Numbered from the stretch's first letter, positions 53,604 through 61,829 are shown. The stretch: DNA of 64,000 nucleotides from Bacillota bacterium (GCA_023394955.1 JAEWZY010000023.1:1-64000), one strand, 5' to 3'. Numbers and translations: made by a program. Notes: generated by a model from the letters alone, not told the origin.

Positions 53604-54626
53604 CTAAGGGCTGCTTTCAGTTTCCGGGTGAATACAAGCGAAAGGACCTACTGTATTATCAGGGCCGATCCGCGCGCCGCTAATTTGGCTAAAGGAAATT
53701 TCCGTATTGTTTTCAATCACCGAATCCTTAATTCTGGTATGAGGCCCAATCCTGCAATTCTCACCTACTTTGGTATTTCCAAGCAAGAAAGTGCCTGGTA
53801 AAATAATTGAATCCCGACCGACCTTAACTTGAGGGCCGATATAAGTAAAATGAGGGTCGATGATGGTCACGCCTTGTTTCATTAACCCTTCATTGATTTT
53901 CATTTTTAAGTAATTCTCAGTAAAGCTCAATTGTACCCGGTCGTTGGGTCCCATTACTTGCTCGGCTTGATGGGTTAGAACTCCCGTAACCGGCAGGTTT
54001 TGATCGACAAAAATTTTGAATACGTCGGTAAGGTAATACTCGCCTTGGGCATTTCGGGGCGAAAGTAATTTTAAAGCTTTCAAAAGTGATTGAACTTCAA
54101 AACAATAGACGCCGGTATTAACTTCTCTAATCCCTTTCTGTTCCGGAGACGCATCCTTATCTTCAACGATCCCGGAAATTCCTCCTTGAGGATTGCGAAT
54201 GATCCTTCCATAGCCTGAAGGCTCGTTGAGTTGGGTGGTTAGAATTGCCGCTACCGCTCCTTGATTATGTTTTGCTTCTACCAGGTCCTTAATAGTTTCG
54301 GGCTCTAACAGGGGTGTATCTCCATATAAAACCAGCAAATCCCCTTCCATGCCGGCCAAGAGCGATTCAGCCATTAAAACCGCATGGCCGGTGCCTAATT
54401 GTTCCCGTTGCCAAACATATTGAAAATCAGGCCCTAAAGACTGGATTACCTGTTCTCCCTCGAAACCAACTATCACTGAAATTGAACCGGCGCCTGCCTG
54501 TTGGGCCGATTCTACTACATATTTCAACATCGATTGGTCGAGAATTTTATGCAGAACCTTGGGATAGGCTGATTTCATTCTAGTGCCTTGTCCGGCTGCC
54601 AAAATAATGGCGTTAAGATTGGTCAT
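53604..54626 (-). CDS. glmU: UDP-N-acetylglucosamine pyrophosphorylase (GlmU), C-terminally truncated
   Basis: 340 residues against the usual ~450-460. The uridyltransferase domain (residues 1-230) is intact: LAAGQGTRMKSAYPKVLH, QREQLGTGHA and LYGDTPLLEPE. The left-handed beta-helix starts normally (IDPHFTYIGPQVKVGRDS) but ends at a TAG soon after FACIHPETE, so most of the acetyltransferase domain is missing. The twelve codons after the TAG are still GlmU-like. It may make UDP-GlcNAc from GlcNAc-1-P but should not acetylate glucosamine-1-P. ATG at 54626 after GGAGG. A sequencing error does not explain the later loss of similarity. Confidence 0.88.
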   Translation of the reverse strand: MTNLNAIILAAGQGTRMKSAYPKVLHKILDQSMLKYVVESAQQAGAGSISVIVGFEGEQVIQSLGPDFQYVWQREQLGTGHAVLMAESLLAGMEGDLLVLYGDTPLLEPETIKDLVEAKHNQGAVAAILTTQLNEPSGYGRIIRNPQGGISGIVEDKDASPEQKGIREVNTGVYCFEVQSLLKALKLLSPRNAQGEYYLTDVFKIFVDQNLPVTGVLTHQAEQVMGPNDRVQLSFTENYLKMKINEGLMKQGVTIIDPHFTYIGPQVKVGRDSIILPGTFLLGNTKVGENCRIGPHTRIKDSVIENNTEISFSQISGARIGPDNTVGPFACIHPETESSP

Positions 54627-54652
54627 TGTAATCCTCCAAAAACAAGCATCTA

Positions 54653-54682
54653 AAGGCATGAGCCGCGAGGCTCGAGGCATAA
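54653..54682. repeat. GC-rich intergenic repeat fragment
   Basis: GGCATGAGCC, GCGA, GGCTCGAGGCAT: a small self-complementary element like that at 28590-28637. It is in the leader of glmU. Confidence 0.45.
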
Positions 54683-54765
54683 CATCCATCGCCTATTTCA
54701 TTTGTTCGCTTGCGGGCCGGGACTGGGTTAAAAGAAACAGGCTTCCAAGAAATAACTGAATCTAC

Positions 54766-54788
54766 AAAAAAAGAACCCAATCGAGTTC
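54766..54788 (-). terminator. Terminator downstream of tRNA-Gln
   Basis: Minus strand AGAACT / GGTTCT stem with a 6-base loop (one G-T pair) followed by T7. It separates tRNA-Gln from glmU. Confidence 0.65.
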
Positions 54789-54867
54789 TGTAAATATAGT
54801 CGCGTTAGCTTCCCTTTTTATAGTTTAACATGGTTAAGCTTGTTTTCGAAAGATCAACCCGTCGTAA

Positions 54868-54888
54868 CTTTCGCCTCGCGCCTCTTGC
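54868..54888. repeat. GC-rich intergenic repeat fragment
   Basis: TTCGCCTCGCGCCTCTTGCC, just after tRNA-Gln, shares the core GCCTCGCGCCTC with 28590-28637. Confidence 0.45.
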
Positions 54889-54902
54889 CTATTTAAAAAT
54901 GG

Positions 54903-54975
54903 CTGGGGCGGCTGGACTCGAACCAACGCATGCGGGAGTCAAAGTCCCGTGCCTTACCAACTTGGCTACGCCCCA
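54903..54975 (-). tRNA. tRNA-Gln (anticodon TTG)
   Basis: 73 bases. Acceptor TGGGGCG / CGCCCCA, D-loop region AGCCAAGTTGGTAAGGC, anticodon loop CTTTGAC with TTG, T-arm with GGTTCGAGTCC, discriminator G. CCA is not encoded. It has its own promoter (54991-55019) and terminator. Confidence 0.97.
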
Positions 54976-54990
54976 GTGAATGCACAATTT

Positions 54991-55019
54991 AGTATACCAG
55001 GACTCTATCCGGATGTCAA
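54991..55019 (-). promoter_or_regulatory. Promoter of tRNA-Gln
   Basis: TTGACA (55019-55014), 17-base spacer, TATACT (54996-54991), ending 16 bases before the mature tRNA 5' end. Confidence 0.9.
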
Positions 55020-55182
55020 CACTCAAATCAGGAAGGCAAAATATAAGACTTATATCCGGCAAGTAACCGTTTTTGAAATATTGAAGGTTAGAAATTATCT
55101 TGAAACTAATTGTTTTCAGTGGTAATAATGTGGTAATAGTATATAATTCTACATTTGTTTATTCTATCCATTATTTGACCAA

Positions 55183-55210
55183 ATAAAAAATAGCCAACTG
55201 CATAGTCGGC
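55183..55210 (-). terminator. Terminator downstream of spoVG
   Basis: Minus strand GCCGACT / AGTTGGC stem with a 4-base loop (ATGC), then TATTTTTTATTT; about 25 bases past the spoVG stop. Confidence 0.85.
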
Positions 55211-55234
55211 CATACCTCTCATTACAAACAAAAG

Positions 55235-55489
55235 CTATTCGGCTTTTTCATATTCCTTCAAAATTGCGCTCTGGATTAACTCCCGTGCATCAGAAGTTAT
55301 TGGATGGGCAATATCCCGAAATTCACCGTCCGGCGTTTTTCGGCTCGGCATAGCTACAAATAATCCGTTTTGTCCTTCTATTACCCTGATATCCCGAACC
55401 ACAAAAGCGTCATCAATAGTAATCGAAGCAATAGCTTTCATTTTGCCGTCGGTATTAACCTTTTTTAGGCGTACGTCTGTGATGTTCAT
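55235..55489 (-). CDS. spoVG: Septation/regulatory protein SpoVG
   Basis: An 84-residue SpoVG, a nucleic-acid-binding regulator of septation and sporulation. Core sequence ITDVRLKKVNTDGKMKAIAS, DAFVVRDIRVIEG and FVAMPSRKTPDGEFRDIAHP is diagnostic. The frame opens at GTG 55501, but that lies within the AAAGGTGAG ribosome site; ATG 55489 is correct. A sigma-H promoter (55530-55558) precedes it, and a terminator ends the unit, separating it from tRNA-Gln and glmU. Confidence 0.97.
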   Translation of the reverse strand: MNITDVRLKKVNTDGKMKAIASITIDDAFVVRDIRVIEGQNGLFVAMPSRKTPDGEFRDIAHPITSDARELIQSAILKEYEKAE

Positions 55490-55529
55490 CGGTCCACTCA
55501 CCTTTCTATGCTTGTTATGGATACATAAT

Positions 55530-55558
55530 AAATTCCATATTAATTTTAAATTTCCTTC
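55530..55558 (-). promoter_or_regulatory. Sigma-H promoter of spoVG
   Basis: Minus strand GAAGGAAAT, 11-base spacer, ATGGAATTT: full agreement with the sigma-H consensus RNAGGAWWW-N11-12-RNNGAATWW, 41 bases before the spoVG ATG. spoVG of B. subtilis is the textbook sigma-H gene. Confidence 0.85.
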
Positions 55559-55738
55559 TAATTACAAGAAATATTTACAAAATTTTTCTATCCTCGGTTT
55601 TCGGCTATGATTTGGCTAAATAAACCGTTCTTGCTAATTAAAGTGAGTTTCCTTATAGTAAAGGCAAAATTCTCCATGTGGCTTGTTTTTATCGACCTAT
55701 CGATCCTTGTGTTGAGAAATCCAATCCATTCAAATTTA

Positions 55739-55760
55739 AACAGAGGCTTTCGCCTCTGTT
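55739..55760 (-). terminator. Terminator of the nucleotidyltransferase gene
   Basis: AACAGAGGC / GCCTCTGTT perfect 9-bp stem, 4-base loop, overlapping the stop codon and followed on the minus strand by TTTAAATTT. Confidence 0.8.
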
Positions 55761-56511
55761 ATTTTGCCAATACCTCTCTGGCCAGCTTCAAATCACTGGG
55801 CTTATCAACGTCAATCCCAACTTCCGGGTAAGATGAGACAATACCCACCGCCTTTACTCCCAACACTTCGGCAACCCGGCCTTCGATCTCTTTGATAGTC
55901 AAGATTCCAAAGAGCAATTTCCATAAATACCGCCATCCCAGCATTCGGCAAAGGGTTAGAGGCTTTTTACGTAAAGCCACTGCTTGAGTTAGGGTGGTTA
56001 ATTTTTCACTGATGATCTCCGGAGACAATAACACTAAATTACCGCCGGTAAACGTCCCTTCTTTAAGCCGTACATAGGTTCTTTGAACTCCCGGATATTT
56101 TTGATCATTAATAGTTTTAGGAACAAAAGAATAAAAAATATCACCGGATTGGCTACCACACCGATTCAAAAAGTCTTCCAAAGCTTCTTTAGTAATTAAC
56201 GGAATATCTGATGTAAGTATTAAAACCGGCTCTCCAAGGGTTAAAACATTGATACCATTCTCTAAACTTTCAATAACTGAGGAACCCGGTTGGACAAACA
56301 CAAAACGTTCGCTGTCGAAACCATTGGTTGATAGCATCGATTTATAACCGACGATTACAATCCGATTGATTGATTGAACTCTTTCCAAAGCCAGTACCAC
56401 ATAGTCCAGCATTGGTCGACCGGCGATTTCAATCTCCGCTTCATATTGAGCCGGGCTAATTTGTCTTAATGCTCCTTTATTCGGCGCCCCGGCCAATACT
56501 ATTGCGTTCAT
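55759..56511 (-). CDS. NTP transferase (nucleotidyltransferase) domain protein
   Basis: 250 residues of the GT-A nucleotidyltransferase fold related to MobA/GlmU N-domains: MNAIVLAGAPNKGALRQ (signature loop, lacking the usual GxGTR/K pattern), IEIAGRPMLDYVVLALE, VLILTSDIPLITKEALEDFL (metal Asp) and a Pro-rich VGIDVDKPSDLKLA end. The altered N-terminal loop leaves the substrate open. It follows the GntR gene with no gap (stop/start within a few bases), and precedes spoVG, where B. subtilis has purR-yabJ. Confidence 0.82.
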   Translation of the reverse strand: MNAIVLAGAPNKGALRQISPAQYEAEIEIAGRPMLDYVVLALERVQSINRIVIVGYKSMLSTNGFDSERFVFVQPGSSVIESLENGINVLTLGEPVLILTSDIPLITKEALEDFLNRCGSQSGDIFYSFVPKTINDQKYPGVQRTYVRLKEGTFTGGNLVLLSPEIISEKLTTLTQAVALRKKPLTLCRMLGWRYLWKLLFGILTIKEIEGRVAEVLGVKAVGIVSSYPEVGIDVDKPSDLKLAREVLAK

Positions 56512-57207
56512 TCAGCCACCCCCATATTTCGTATCCTGATGAATCATACTCATCATACTGTTTTCGGCGTTTTCGATATGTTCTTGAGCCAATTTACAAG
56601 CCAATTCACCATCCCGGGCCGAAATGGCCTCCACCATCTTGCGGTGCTCTTCTAAAGCAGTTTTCATACGTCCCGGATAAGAAAGGGACGTTGTCCGAAA
56701 ACGCTGAATTTGTTCCCGCAGATTACTGATAATTTGTGATAATCGCTGGTTACGGCTGGCTTGGTAGAGGATGCTGTGAAAATCGGTATCCGTTGCCACT
56801 ACCTTTTCCAAGTCGCCTTTTTCAATATCATCCGCTATTTTTACTAAATACCGTTCCAACTCTTCCAATTCATTGTCGGTGATCCGCTCAGCAGCCAATT
56901 CGGCGGCCAACCCTTCCAACGCTCCCCTAATCTCAAAAACATCTACAATATCTTTTAATGAAAGGCCTGCCACATAAGCGCCTTTACGCGGGATCATTAC
57001 TACCAGCTCTTCTAACTCCAGTTTACGAATGGCTTCCCGTACCGGAGTCCTGCTAACGCCCATCTCCTCCGCTAATTGGATTTCCATCAACCGTTCTCCC
57101 GGACGTAATTGACCGGAGATAATCGCTTCCCTTAATGATTCAAAAACCAATTCCCGCAAAGGTTTATAACTATCGAGCCTTATCGGCACCAATGGCTGAC
57201 GATCCAT
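56512..57207 (-). CDS. GntR family transcriptional regulator (FadR subgroup)
   Basis: 231 residues. N-terminal winged helix-turn-helix (LREAIISGQLRPGERLMEIQ, LAEEMGVSRTPVREAIRKLE) and C-terminal all-helical FCD ligand domain (EIRGALEGLAAELAAERITD, FHSILYQASRNQRL with metal-type His). It lies 18 bases downstream of ispE, likely in one operon with ispE and the nucleotidyltransferase. Ligand unknown. Confidence 0.92.
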   Translation of the reverse strand: MDRQPLVPIRLDSYKPLRELVFESLREAIISGQLRPGERLMEIQLAEEMGVSRTPVREAIRKLELEELVVMIPRKGAYVAGLSLKDIVDVFEIRGALEGLAAELAAERITDNELEELERYLVKIADDIEKGDLEKVVATDTDFHSILYQASRNQRLSQIISNLREQIQRFRTTSLSYPGRMKTALEEHRKMVEAISARDGELACKLAQEHIENAENSMMSMIHQDTKYGGG

Positions 57208-57225
57208 TTTTATCCCACCTAATTA

Positions 57226-58065
57226 TTAATTTAAAAATTCAGTTAAGCAGCCAAACCAATCTGCGGGTAGCCCGGCTAAAAACGCCTCAATTAGCTCCAC
57301 TGGAGGGTCAATAGCGTAAACCGAGGGGCCGCTTCCCGACATTAGGCAATTACTAATGCCAAAACTATTGAAATAAGCTTTTACCAGAGCTACTGGAGAA
57401 TCATCACCCAAAACCACTTCTTCGAGAACATTACCCCAAGCCTCGAACATAGCCTGGTAGTCCCCGGCTTCTAAAGCCGCGATCACCAGTGGGATTTGGG
57501 GATGTTTATTTATCCTTTCAATTTTCAGTCTTTGATAAACTTGAGTGGTTGACACCTGACAATTAGGCGTTACCAACAACACCTTACTCTTTAAAGTTGA
57601 ATTGATAGGAGTCAGTCGTTCGCCAATACCTTCAGCCCTAGCAGTACCCTTCATTATACAAAAAGGAACATCCGCCCCTAACCGAAGCCCGATCCTCATC
57701 AACTCCGGTTGAGTAAGACCCAATTCCCAAAGTTCATTTAATCCGACCAACACTGCAGCGGCATCAGTGCTCCCGCCCGCTAAACCAGCAGCTACCGGAA
57801 TTCTTTTCTCGATCTTAATCCTGACTCCTTTGGAAATGCCGACTGTTTCCTGTAATACTCGGGCTGCACGCCATGCCAGATTTCTTTCATCCGCCGGAAG
57901 ACCGGGCAGGTTGCAACTTAACTCAACCCCCGCGCCTTGTTCCAAGATTACTTGGTCCGACAACCGGATCGACTGCATCACCATGTCAACCAGATGATAA
58001 CCATCAGCTCTCTGCGCTATTACATCCAAAGCTAGATTTATTTTGGCCGGTGCTTTAATTTGCAT
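57226..58065 (-). CDS. ispE: 4-(cytidine 5'-diphospho)-2-C-methyl-D-erythritol kinase
   Basis: A 279-residue GHMP kinase of the non-mevalonate isoprenoid (MEP) pathway. Start MQIKAPAKINLALDVIAQRA is family-typical; the ATP loop is PVAAGLAGGSTDAAA, and the C-terminal motif SGSGPSVYA is present. The frame opens 65 codons upstream, but that part runs into the SRP RNA and its terminator, so ATG 58065 is used. First gene of an ispE-gntR-nucleotidyltransferase unit; position matches yabH of B. subtilis. Confidence 0.94.
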   Translation of the reverse strand: MQIKAPAKINLALDVIAQRADGYHLVDMVMQSIRLSDQVILEQGAGVELSCNLPGLPADERNLAWRAARVLQETVGISKGVRIKIEKRIPVAAGLAGGSTDAAAVLVGLNELWELGLTQPELMRIGLRLGADVPFCIMKGTARAEGIGERLTPINSTLKSKVLLVTPNCQVSTTQVYQRLKIERINKHPQIPLVIAALEAGDYQAMFEAWGNVLEEVVLGDDSPVALVKAYFNSFGISNCLMSGSGPSVYAIDPPVELIEAFLAGLPADWFGCLTEFLN

Positions 58066-58142
58066 ATTTCCAGTTTCTTTCGTTTTTATGTAATAATTAT
58101 TTGCCGTTAATCTTTTAATTCCTGCAAATTTACTTTTGATAC

Positions 58143-58168
58143 AAAAAAACACCGGTAAAACACCAGTG
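58143..58168 (-). terminator. Terminator of the SRP RNA
   Basis: Minus strand CACTGGT / ACCGGTG stem with a 5-base loop followed by T7, right after the 3' end of the RNA. Confidence 0.8.
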
Positions 58169-58179
58169 CTAATAATTAT

Positions 58180-58448
58180 GGTCGTGCACCTTGGATCGAC
58201 TCGGTTTTCCCGAACGTTCCGCAACAGCCAGCTCCGACCAGGCACTCTCACGGCACACAAAGAATCTTACTTACCGCTGCTTCCTTCCGGACCTGACGGG
58301 GTTTATAAGTTTTTGTCGCGTGAGACCCGATCATCAACACCGCTTAATCCGGCCGGACTCACGAAAACCTGCCTCAAACAAGGAATTAAATCTCGCTATA
58401 GCGGGTTGCAAGTTACAGGGCACCGCTACCTCCCCATCTAGCACGACC
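58180..58448 (-). ncRNA. ffs: Signal recognition particle RNA, large (Alu-containing) form
   Basis: About 269 bases. The apical Ffh-binding domain GGAAGGAAGCAGCGG is plain; the 5' and 3' ends pair (GGTCGTGC / GCACGACC); and the 5' part has the Alu-type GGGAGGTAGCGGTGCCCTG with loops for the Alu fold. This long form is characteristic of Bacillota. It precedes ispE and has its own terminator. Confidence 0.95.
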
Positions 58449-58542
58449 ATAAACTGTTACTAAAAATTGGAGTATATTTATTTTATCATATTTCATATAG
58501 GATTCAACTGTTATTTTATGGCTTATTAAATGCAAACCGATA

Positions 58543-59901
58543 TTATAGTTGGTAACTATAAATTCTATTTCCCATTATCACCATTAACCATGGATCGTGA
58601 TAATATAAACCTGTAATACGGCCGATAGTTCTTTCCTCCCATACTTTCAAACCAAACAGACGCTCTCTGGCTTCGAAAGTTCCGGAGAGTCCGATTATAA
58701 CCGCATCGGAAATTTGAATTAAGTCAGGAATCACCGCTTCATCCCAATCAACTTTCCACAATAACCGTCCGGTCCAGCGATGATATACTTGTAAATGTCC
58801 CCGGTTGCCTGCATCATTATAAAGGACATATACTTCATTATCCCCCAAACTAAGGCTGACTTGTCGCACCCGATCCGGTATTCCGGTTTGCCATGAAGCG
58901 ATACTTCGGCCTGTCTCGGAATCAAAGATTTTTAGCTGGCCATCTTTTAAGAGACAGACCAAAGCTTCTCTGTCAACTATTGGAACAGCCGCTAAGGGAC
59001 TTTCCAATGTTTTGAGCCAAATTTTTTGGCCTGACTCATTTACCACCCAAAATTCACCCGTGGGAAAGACTAATAACCATCGGTCGCCTCCGCCGGACCC
59101 GATTTCCACTTGGGTGATGGCCGGCAGCTGCCACATCTCGCTACCGTCTTCCCAGTTAAAAGCGCGCACTAATCCGGTTTGCTCTACAACCAACAAGACA
59201 TCATTAATTATATAATATTTAATCAGGTTGGGTAATTTTTGGTCCCAAATATCAGTAAACCGATAGATGTTTATAGTTTCCAAACTATATATTTTTAAGT
59301 ATTCGATATTTTTAACCAAATAACGGTCCCCATACGCCTGATGGGGTTTGAAACCTGTCTTAATCCTTCTTTTCAATTTACCGCTTTTCGGATTGACAAT
59401 CTCCAAGGATTGCAAAGTGTTTATTACCAAGGAAAGTCCATATTCAGAGAGAGATTCAATTCGATCGACAGTCTCTCTGCTCCAATTGACCTTCGGTTGT
59501 TTACTTAAACTTCCTCCCCGGGGAGGTTGGTTTCTGGAATCTCCAAACCAAACCTTGATCTCCATCCGAAACCTGTTCTGCTCAGTCCAATAACGCAACA
59601 CCCGAAAATCGACTAAGCCTATTTCCCGTTGCAGCGAGGGCAAGTCCTTTTCCTGATCATTAATTACTAATAAGGATCTATTTTGCTCCGCTTGACGGGC
59701 CAGGGCAAAGGCCTTCCTTAACCCATTTTCTAAGGCTTCACGGTAAACTTGGAACTGATCGGAGCCGGATTCAGCCTCTCCGATAACAGATAAATCCCGA
59801 GGCTCCAAATTGGATAGCGCTCCTTGAACAACTCCGAATGTACAACTCATAACAAGAAACAGAATTGTTAAGGCTGGGATTAATTTTTTAAACCCATCCA
59901 T
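58543..59901 (-). CDS. Predicted secreted PQQ-like beta-propeller protein
   Basis: About 452 residues. A signal peptide spans ~1-26 (ALTILFLVMSCTFGVVQGAL), with a Cys at MSC that is not in a clear lipobox. A helical/charged region (~30-120) precedes blade-like repeats: VVEQTGLVRAFNWEDGSEMW, VCLLKDGQLKIFDSETGRSI and LQVYHRWTGRLLWKVDWD. Such propellers are scaffolds; no function is evident. ATG at 59901 is preferred (AGGGAG 6 bases upstream). It is separated from the suf genes by 127 bases. Confidence 0.75.
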   Translation of the reverse strand: MDGFKKLIPALTILFLVMSCTFGVVQGALSNLEPRDLSVIGEAESGSDQFQVYREALENGLRKAFALARQAEQNRSLLVINDQEKDLPSLQREIGLVDFRVLRYWTEQNRFRMEIKVWFGDSRNQPPRGGSLSKQPKVNWSRETVDRIESLSEYGLSLVINTLQSLEIVNPKSGKLKRRIKTGFKPHQAYGDRYLVKNIEYLKIYSLETINIYRFTDIWDQKLPNLIKYYIINDVLLVVEQTGLVRAFNWEDGSEMWQLPAITQVEIGSGGGDRWLLVFPTGEFWVVNESGQKIWLKTLESPLAAVPIVDREALVCLLKDGQLKIFDSETGRSIASWQTGIPDRVRQVSLSLGDNEVYVLYNDAGNRGHLQVYHRWTGRLLWKVDWDEAVIPDLIQISDAVIIGLSGTFEARERLFGLKVWEERTIGRITGLYYHDPWLMVIMGNRIYSYQL

Positions 59902-60049
59902 CAAAATCTCCCTATCACTCATTTTTAAGAATTCTATTAAGTTATCGGATGCTAAGGTAATTTACTAAATAGCAGTCAACTCCAAACTCTGATCAAGCGT
60001 TAATTTAGATTCATTCGCATATATTAGTGTTTAAATCCCGATTTGTTGT

Positions 60050-60970
60050 CTATTTTAAATATCCTTCCAATAAGGTCCGTACTGCTTCTTCCTCATTCAG
60101 ACCAAAAGTCATTAATTTCATAATCTGCTCCCCGGATAGCTTACCAATGGCAGCTTCATGAGTCAACTCCGCTTCATCGCTTTTAGCCCAAATTTCCGGT
60201 AGTGAGCGGATGTCGGCTTTACCCATAATAATTGAATCACATGATAAATGTCCCTTACATTTACCATACCCGATTAGGCCCGCTTTAAATACTTGAACCG
60301 ACTGGTCCTGCCCCACTGAACGCGTTAATACCTCGGCGCTGCTTCCATCCCCTTGAAGATGGACAATAATCTCGGAGTTAGCATGCTGCGCTCCATGGGT
60401 TAATAATCGTTCATTCATTATTAACCGGCTTTGGACCCCTTGATATACCTCGGTTTTACGGTCGGTATTATCAACTCCCCTGATTTGGACCATTTCTAGC
60501 TCAGCAACGGCTCCTTCTTCCAAATGGAGAATTGTCACCGGATTTAAAACCCTTTTTGCCCCGCCTCCCCCTGCCCCGTAATGTTTCTCGACATACCGGA
60601 TCCTAGCGCCTTTACGGACAAAAAACTCATGAATCCCATCATGACGGCTTTTACCTGAAGAGGTATGAATTCCGCACCCCGCTACGATTAATACATCGGA
60701 ACCAGCCCCAACTTCAAAGGTATTATAAACCACATCATGAAAATCGGGAATTGTCAAAATTACCGGTATATGTATTGATTGGTCCACCGTTCCAGGATCG
60801 ATCCGCACCTCAATTCCAGGCTGATCTTCTTTGGGGTCAATAGTTATCCCGGCTTTAGACTCCTTTTTTACCGCCGCCCCATTTTTACGAATATTATATG
60901 CTCCTTGAGGGATTCCGTGGAGATCGGCTACCTCTTTTAAGAGCTCTTTATCGAGAACACTGAGTTGCAT
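60050..60970 (-). CDS. SufB/SufD family Fe-S cluster scaffold protein
   Basis: About 306 residues, shorter than SufB (~470) or SufD (~420). The beta-helix core is present: IHIPVILTIPDFHDVVYN, VAGCGIHTSSGKSRHDGIHE, KGHLSCDSIIMGKADIRSLP and the final AIGKLSGEQIMKLMTFGL with EEEAV. With SufC it forms a two-gene pair. ATG 60970 overlaps the end of sufC by 23 bases. It resembles the minimal Suf (SmsB-type) proteins of anaerobes, and assembles or transfers Fe-S clusters. Confidence 0.9.
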   Translation of the reverse strand: MQLSVLDKELLKEVADLHGIPQGAYNIRKNGAAVKKESKAGITIDPKEDQPGIEVRIDPGTVDQSIHIPVILTIPDFHDVVYNTFEVGAGSDVLIVAGCGIHTSSGKSRHDGIHEFFVRKGARIRYVEKHYGAGGGGAKRVLNPVTILHLEEGAVAELEMVQIRGVDNTDRKTEVYQGVQSRLIMNERLLTHGAQHANSEIIVHLQGDGSSAEVLTRSVGQDQSVQVFKAGLIGYGKCKGHLSCDSIIMGKADIRSLPEIWAKSDEAELTHEAAIGKLSGEQIMKLMTFGLNEEEAVRTLLEGYLK

Positions 60971-61706
60971 AGTTATCTTCCTCCCCCAGACACATTCTGC
61001 GCCACCGGCACTGTATTCCTTCATTGATCAACGGCCGGATCGCCTCCATTTTGCCTCGTTCTTGGATTGAGCCGTCCGCTACCACGATGATCTCATCCGC
61101 CGCTTCCAAAAATTTTTCGCTATGTGAAATAATAATTGAAGTACGCCCCAGCGCTTGGCTGTGGGAAGAGATTACCAAGTTTAATAATTGTTCAAATCCC
61201 CATAGATCCACTCCGGCCTCAGGTTCATCCAAAACAGCTACTTTAGTCTGACTCAATAGCACCGTGGCTACTTCCAACCGTTTCATCTCTCCGCCGGAAA
61301 GAGAATTATCCGCTATTCTACTTAAGTAATCTTCGGGGCAAAGACCGATCCGGACCATAGTCGATCGCAAATCACCGGGGTTAACAGTAGGATTGGCTAG
61401 TTTTAGCAATTTTTCTATTTCAATCCCTTTGAACCGGGGGGGGTTTTGAAAAGCATATCTAATTCCTAACCGGCCCCGTTCAGTAATGCTTAAATTAGTA
61501 ATCTCTACACCATCTAAGAGAATTCTGCCTCGAAACGGTTGATAGATTCCCATAATTAGCTTAGCGATGGATGTCTTGCCTCCCCCGTTCGGACCGGTAA
61601 TAACATATAGTTTTCCTGATTCAAAATTTAGGGAAATGTCGCGCAAAATATCGGACTCTACCTGCCCTTCACCCAATTTTAAACTGATATTTTCTAAAAT
61701 TAACAC
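60948..61706 (-). CDS. sufC: Fe-S cluster assembly ATPase SufC
   Basis: 252-residue ABC-type ATPase: Walker A TGPNGGGKTSIAKLIMG, Q-loop YAFQNPPRFKGI, signature NSLSGGEMKRLEVATVLL, Walker B VAVLDEPEAGVDLW and a switch His in IIISHSEKFL. These are SufC-typical. It overlaps the SufB-like gene. No sufS, sufU or sufE follows. Confidence 0.94.
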   Translation of the reverse strand: MLILENISLKLGEGQVESDILRDISLNFESGKLYVITGPNGGGKTSIAKLIMGIYQPFRGRILLDGVEITNLSITERGRLGIRYAFQNPPRFKGIEIEKLLKLANPTVNPGDLRSTMVRIGLCPEDYLSRIADNSLSGGEMKRLEVATVLLSQTKVAVLDEPEAGVDLWGFEQLLNLVISSHSQALGRTSIIISHSEKFLEAADEIIVVADGSIQERGKMEAIRPLINEGIQCRWRRMCLGEEDNYATQCSR

Positions 61707-61767
61707 GGTAAACCACCCTCCTATTATCTGGTCTTATTTCGAGTTATTTTTATAATCTCCTTGCTGA

Positions 61768-61821
61768 AGAAAAAAGTGTTTATTGGCTTATCTAACTTCC
61801 AGTAGCCAATAGTAAACACTT
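61768..61821 (-). terminator. Second terminator after tRNA-Ser(GGA)
   Basis: Minus strand: GTGTTTA then TTGGCT on one arm, AGCCAA then TAAACAC on the other, with a short bulge, followed by T6CTT. Long hairpin immediately before sufC. Confidence 0.7.
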
Positions 61822-61829
61822 GATTTACC

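Noticed and set aside
53604..53606. TAG read as pyrrolysine in glmU
   Set aside because: GlmU similarity ends 12 codons later anyway, and no other gene in the window shows an internal TAG.
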